From an uncultured Tateyamaria sp. (lineage in GTDB: Bacteria > Pseudomonadota > Alphaproteobacteria > Rhodobacterales > Rhodobacteraceae), in assembly GCA_947501275.1 (NCBI GenBank), contig CANMVD010000009.1, positions 73,925-109,107 of the forward strand: 35,183 nt of DNA, read 5' to 3'. The position numbers were made by a program, and so were the translations under genes. Positions 32,598 through 35,183 of the stretch are shown piece by piece (within the stretch, counting starts at the first letter, position 1; each line of letters starts with the position of its first letter). The notes below the pieces were generated by a model, which saw only the letters and a program-made list of their open reading frames with translations, was not told where the DNA came from and made no database searches.

Positions 32598-33752
32598 ATG
32601 GCACGTATTGCATTCCTAGGAGACAGCCTGACAGCGACGGGTCTGGACGGCCCCTTGCGCACGATCAACTCGTGGCTGTCGGGGCCCGTCACCTCTATCC
32701 TTGGCCCTCAGTTCACTGACTATTTCAACCATGGCGCGGGCGGCGAGACGAGCGCGCAGTGTCTCGCCCGCGTGCCCGCAGTGCTGGCGGATACGCCGGA
32801 TGTGGTTGTTGTGAATTGCGGCATCAATGACCTGTCGCGCCCCGACACAACATTTGAAAGCCTGCAGACGACGTATCTGGACATCATCGCTCAGTTGGTC
32901 CGGGCCGACGTGCGCATTGTGTGCTGTACTATCCTTGATCGCCGCCTGATTGCAGATGGCGGTGCGGTTGAGCCGGAAAAGGCGGCCGTGCGCAAGCAAT
33001 TCAACAGTTGGCTGCGCGAATTGCGCACAGGGACGATGGTTGAAGCGATCGCGGATCTGGACACCGTCTATTACGACCCGCTTCAGCATTCCGATGACGC
33101 AACGCATCCCAACACCAGCCGCTGCTGGGCCATGGCCAATGAAATTGCAGATGCAGTTCGTGTCGCTGCCGTGGGGCTGCAAATCCCGGCGTTGGGCACC
33201 AACCTGTTGGGGCGTGGCGAAATGCTGGGCCTGTCCGGCTTGACGTCTGCGGGCTATTGCAACGGTGTGCTGCCGCAGGGCTGGCGCGTGATCGGGGGCG
33301 GCACGGGCACTGTATCGTGGCACTGTAGCGTCGAACATATGGACAAGGCAGGTGCAACGCGCATTGATCTGTCTGGTGTGCCAGAAGGCGTCGCCCGCAA
33401 CGGCTTTTTACGACGTACTGATCCGATCAGTCTGTCGGCGGGGCAGCGCATTATTGTCGGTCATGACCTGAAGTTGACAGAGGTGAGCGGCGTGGTTGGC
33501 GTGATGTGTCAGCTGTCACTGCCTTATGCCGGGGGCACACAATATCTGTCGGCCATGCAGCATCGCAGCGATACGGATCAGTCATCGCGTCAGGTGCCGC
33601 CCAACTTCAACGAGCGCTTCTGGTCGCTGCCCTATACCGTCGCCGAAGACGTCACGACCTGCGAATTGCGTTTCGGGATCTACTATCTCGACAATGCCCC
33701 ACTGGCCGGCACAATTACAATCGGCGATCCTGCGATCATGACACTGGACTGA
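32598..33752 (+). CDS. SGNH/GDSL-family hydrolase with extra C-terminal beta domain
   Basis: The 384-residue protein begins directly with the catalytic block MARIAFLGDSLTATG (Ser10), has NHGAGGETSAQ (block II Gly), NCGINDLSRP (block III Asn) and DDATHPN with Asp167 and His170 (block V). These complete the SGNH catalytic set in about 195 residues. The remaining 190 residues have a different, beta-rich character (WRVIGGGTGTVSWH, LSAGQRIIVGHDLKLTEVSG) and look like a binding or structural domain, as seen in phage and surface-glycan esterases. No signal peptide. Substrate unknown. The gene sits between ychF and tRNA-Ser and has AAAGAG upstream. Confidence 0.85.
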   Translation: MARIAFLGDSLTATGLDGPLRTINSWLSGPVTSILGPQFTDYFNHGAGGETSAQCLARVPAVLADTPDVVVVNCGINDLSRPDTTFESLQTTYLDIIAQLVRADVRIVCCTILDRRLIADGGAVEPEKAAVRKQFNSWLRELRTGTMVEAIADLDTVYYDPLQHSDDATHPNTSRCWAMANEIADAVRVAAVGLQIPALGTNLLGRGEMLGLSGLTSAGYCNGVLPQGWRVIGGGTGTVSWHCSVEHMDKAGATRIDLSGVPEGVARNGFLRRTDPISLSAGQRIIVGHDLKLTEVSGVVGVMCQLSLPYAGGTQYLSAMQHRSDTDQSSRQVPPNFNERFWSLPYTVAEDVTTCELRFGIYYLDNAPLAGTITIGDPAIMTLD

Positions 33753-33784
33753 TCGGGCCAGCGCTGAATTTCTTTTTGCCTGGC

Positions 33785-33817
33785 GAGACGGCCCGCGACA
33801 TGGGCCGTTTCTTTTTT
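33785..33817 (+). terminator. intrinsic terminator of the GDSL hydrolase gene
   Basis: GAGACGGCCC (33785-33794) pairs with GGGCCGTTTC (33802-33811, one G-U) followed by TTTTTT. It lies about 30 bases after the stop. Confidence 0.85.
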
Positions 33818-33919
33818 GGCGATGAGCGAAGATCAATAAAATCAGAGGGTTAGAATTGTGGTGCGTTTTGGCGAACAAAGCGCTTGTGATTCAGCATCTT
33901 GGCGCATATTCACAGCGGT

Positions 33920-34009
33920 GGAGACGTGGCCGAGTGGTCGAAGGCGCTCCCCTGCTAAGGGAGTAGGCCCGGAAGGGTCTCGAGGGTTCGAATCCCTTCG
34001 TCTCCGCCA
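33920..34009 (+). tRNA. tRNA-Ser (anticodon GCT)
   Basis: A 90-base class II tRNA: acceptor GGAGACG / CGTCTCC, discriminator G, encoded CCA at 34007-34009. The anticodon stem CTCCC / GGGAG encloses CTGCTAA with anticodon GCT at 33954-33956. The long variable arm and the T-arm GAGGG-TTCGAAT-CCCTT are normal. It reads AGC/AGU. The 3' end is the probable attachment site of the element whose integrase begins 148 bases downstream. Confidence 0.97.
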
Positions 34010-34156
34010 CCTACCATTTTCACTCAATCCTGTCGGCACTCATTCAACCTCTTATGGGGTTGTTTTTGTTGATATATCTGCATTCATTGTTGCTTTCCAT
34101 TTTTCTTCGATTAGACTCGTTTCTATTCATTGCGTGGTAGAAATCGTGGTACTTTA

Positions 34157-35152
34157 ATGGCTGCACTTAGTGGAAAGCTGACAAAGAACTTGGTCCGAAC
34201 CCTCGGTCCCGGTCGCCATGGTGACGGGAGCGGTTTGTACCTTGTAGTCGATCCGTCCGGTGCCAGGCGCTGGATCGTTCGTGTTACAGTAAAGGGCCAG
34301 CGCAACCGTGAAGGCAAGCCCCTGCGCACCGACTTCGGCCTGGGCGGTGCTGATGTCGTGACATTGAACGAGGCACGTGACCGAGCGTTGGAGTATCGAC
34401 GCCTCGCAAAGCAGGGCATCAATCCCCGCTACAACGGACGCCAGGAAATCCCCTGCTTTGAAGAGATCGCACGCCAAGTTCATATCGAGCGCCTCCCGAC
34501 AAGGAAGAACCCAAAGCACGGCCAACAATGGATCAACACATTGGCCGAGTATGCTTTCCCAAAGATCGGGCGCTTGCCGGTGTCGGAAGTCGGTCAGCCG
34601 GAGGTGCTGCAAGTTCTGTTGCCCGTCTGGACAGAGAAGCACGAAACCGCCAAGAGGCTCGCTCAACGGATCAAGGCTGTGTTGGACGTGGCGAAGTCGA
34701 AGGGCTTTCGAGACGGCGAGAACCCCGTGACAACGATCCGCGACGCCCGTGTGCTGCCACAGGTCAAACAGAAAGTGCAGCACCACAAGGCTATGCACTG
34801 GAAGGACGTGCCCGACTTCTACGCCCAGCTAGCAACGAAAGACGCCATGGCGGCGAAAGCACTGATGTTCACCTGTTTAACGGCCAGCCGCACGAGCGAG
34901 GTATTGCATGCCCGCTGGGAAGAGTTTGACTTCGACGAGACGCTATGGACCGTTCCAGCCGAACGCATGAAAGCGGACCAGGAGCATCGTGTCCCCCTGA
35001 CAGTAGAGATGCTTGCGATCATCGAGCCGCTCAAAGCCCTGAGATCAGAAGTCGTCTTCGAAGGTCAAAAGCGCCATAAACCGATGAGCAACATGGCAAT
35101 GTTGATGTGTCTGACGTCGGCGCCTATGGGTCCATTTAGGGTGATTTGCTAA
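34157..35152 (+). pseudogene. P4-type tyrosine integrase, C-terminus replaced (truncated)
   Basis: The frame encodes 331 residues that fit P4-like integrases: an N-terminal DUF4102 domain (KLTKNLVRTLGPGRHGDGSGLYLVV), a core-binding domain at about 100-210, and the start of the catalytic domain. The first catalytic Arg is at 245 in TASRTSEVLHARW, and HRVPLT (His277) is present. After SNMAMLM (about residue 316) the sequence departs from the family, ending CLTSAPMGPFRVIC. The HxxR box and the nucleophilic Tyr, which need about 90 more residues, are absent, so this protein cannot carry out recombination. The ATG at 34157 is the best start. Its place right after tRNA-Ser marks an integration site. 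Confidence 0.8.
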
Positions 35153-35183
35153 GAGAGTGTTTGTTGCTCATCGTAGCCACTGA
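35100..35183. other. junction where integrase homology ends; possible insertion boundary
   Basis: From about base 35105 the reading departs from integrase sequence, and the last 84 bases contain no feature I recognise. This is where another mobile element (insertion sequence or island segment) may begin, or where a deletion joined unrelated DNA. The window ends before this can be decided. Confidence 0.4.

Noticed and set aside
32389..32692. Short minus-strand frames upstream of the GDSL hydrolase
   Set aside because: Low-quality composition and overlap with the start of a well-supported gene.

Overview
The window looks like chromosomal DNA of a marine alphaproteobacterium of the Rhodobacterales (Roseobacter group). 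I infer this from family content and signatures rather than a database search: a SAM/SAH-type riboswitch in front of metK, a CTC-type L25 followed by Pth with a Pro/Ala-rich tail, a class II (CP4-like) AroA, a VPLPA-CTERM secreted protein, and short GC-rich palindromic repeats with a CCCCG(A/T)GGTATTTT core of the kind common in Roseobacter genomes. Most genes are core housekeeping genes, interrupted by several small accessory cassettes.

Layout. 1-4400: the end of ybeY, a CorC-like CBS protein, lnt, riboswitch plus metK, and a secreted protein of unknown function. 4400-10400: a palindromic repeat unit, then rpsA, ihfB, a LapA-like membrane protein, trpF, a VPLPA-CTERM gene on the opposite strand, and trpB. 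10400-14000: an atypical tRNA-Arg(CCU) in a long non-coding stretch rich in hairpins, a slipin (SPFH) gene, then a reverse-strand pair (serine hydrolase, DUF2237). 13960-18100 (reverse strand): rplY, an ArsR / SRPBCC / membrane-protein cassette, pth and a DUF2332 gene. 18200-26000: accessory region with two MFS transporters, an FMN-dependent lactate dehydrogenase divergent from a Tat-exported nitroreductase-like protein plus MarR regulator, and a TetR regulator divergent from a peroxiredoxin-like gene and two NTF2-like genes. 26050-32100: trmB, aroA, cmk, an NTF2-like gene, trpA, a broken secreted-protein gene and ychF. 32600-35183: a GDSL hydrolase, tRNA-Ser(GCU), and a tyrosine integrase that lost its catalytic C-terminus, marking the edge of a decayed or interrupted genomic island.

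How the genes work together. trpF, trpB and trpA supply the last steps of tryptophan synthesis, and aroA feeds chorismate to the same pathway. lnt finishes lipoprotein maturation. rpsA, rplY, pth, ychF, trmB and the two tRNAs serve translation. ihfB provides one IHF subunit. The three regulator-linked cassettes (ArsR, MarR, TetR) each have repeated or inverted DNA motifs in their control regions, and these are the most promising uncharacterised regulatory units. The gene order around metK/rpsA and trmB/aroA/cmk suggests a past rearrangement in which trmB-aroA-cmk became separated from metK and rpsA. I found no CRISPR array, rRNA operon, prophage structural genes or obvious defence system. The candidates for something undescribed are regulatory and structural rather than a multi-gene machine.
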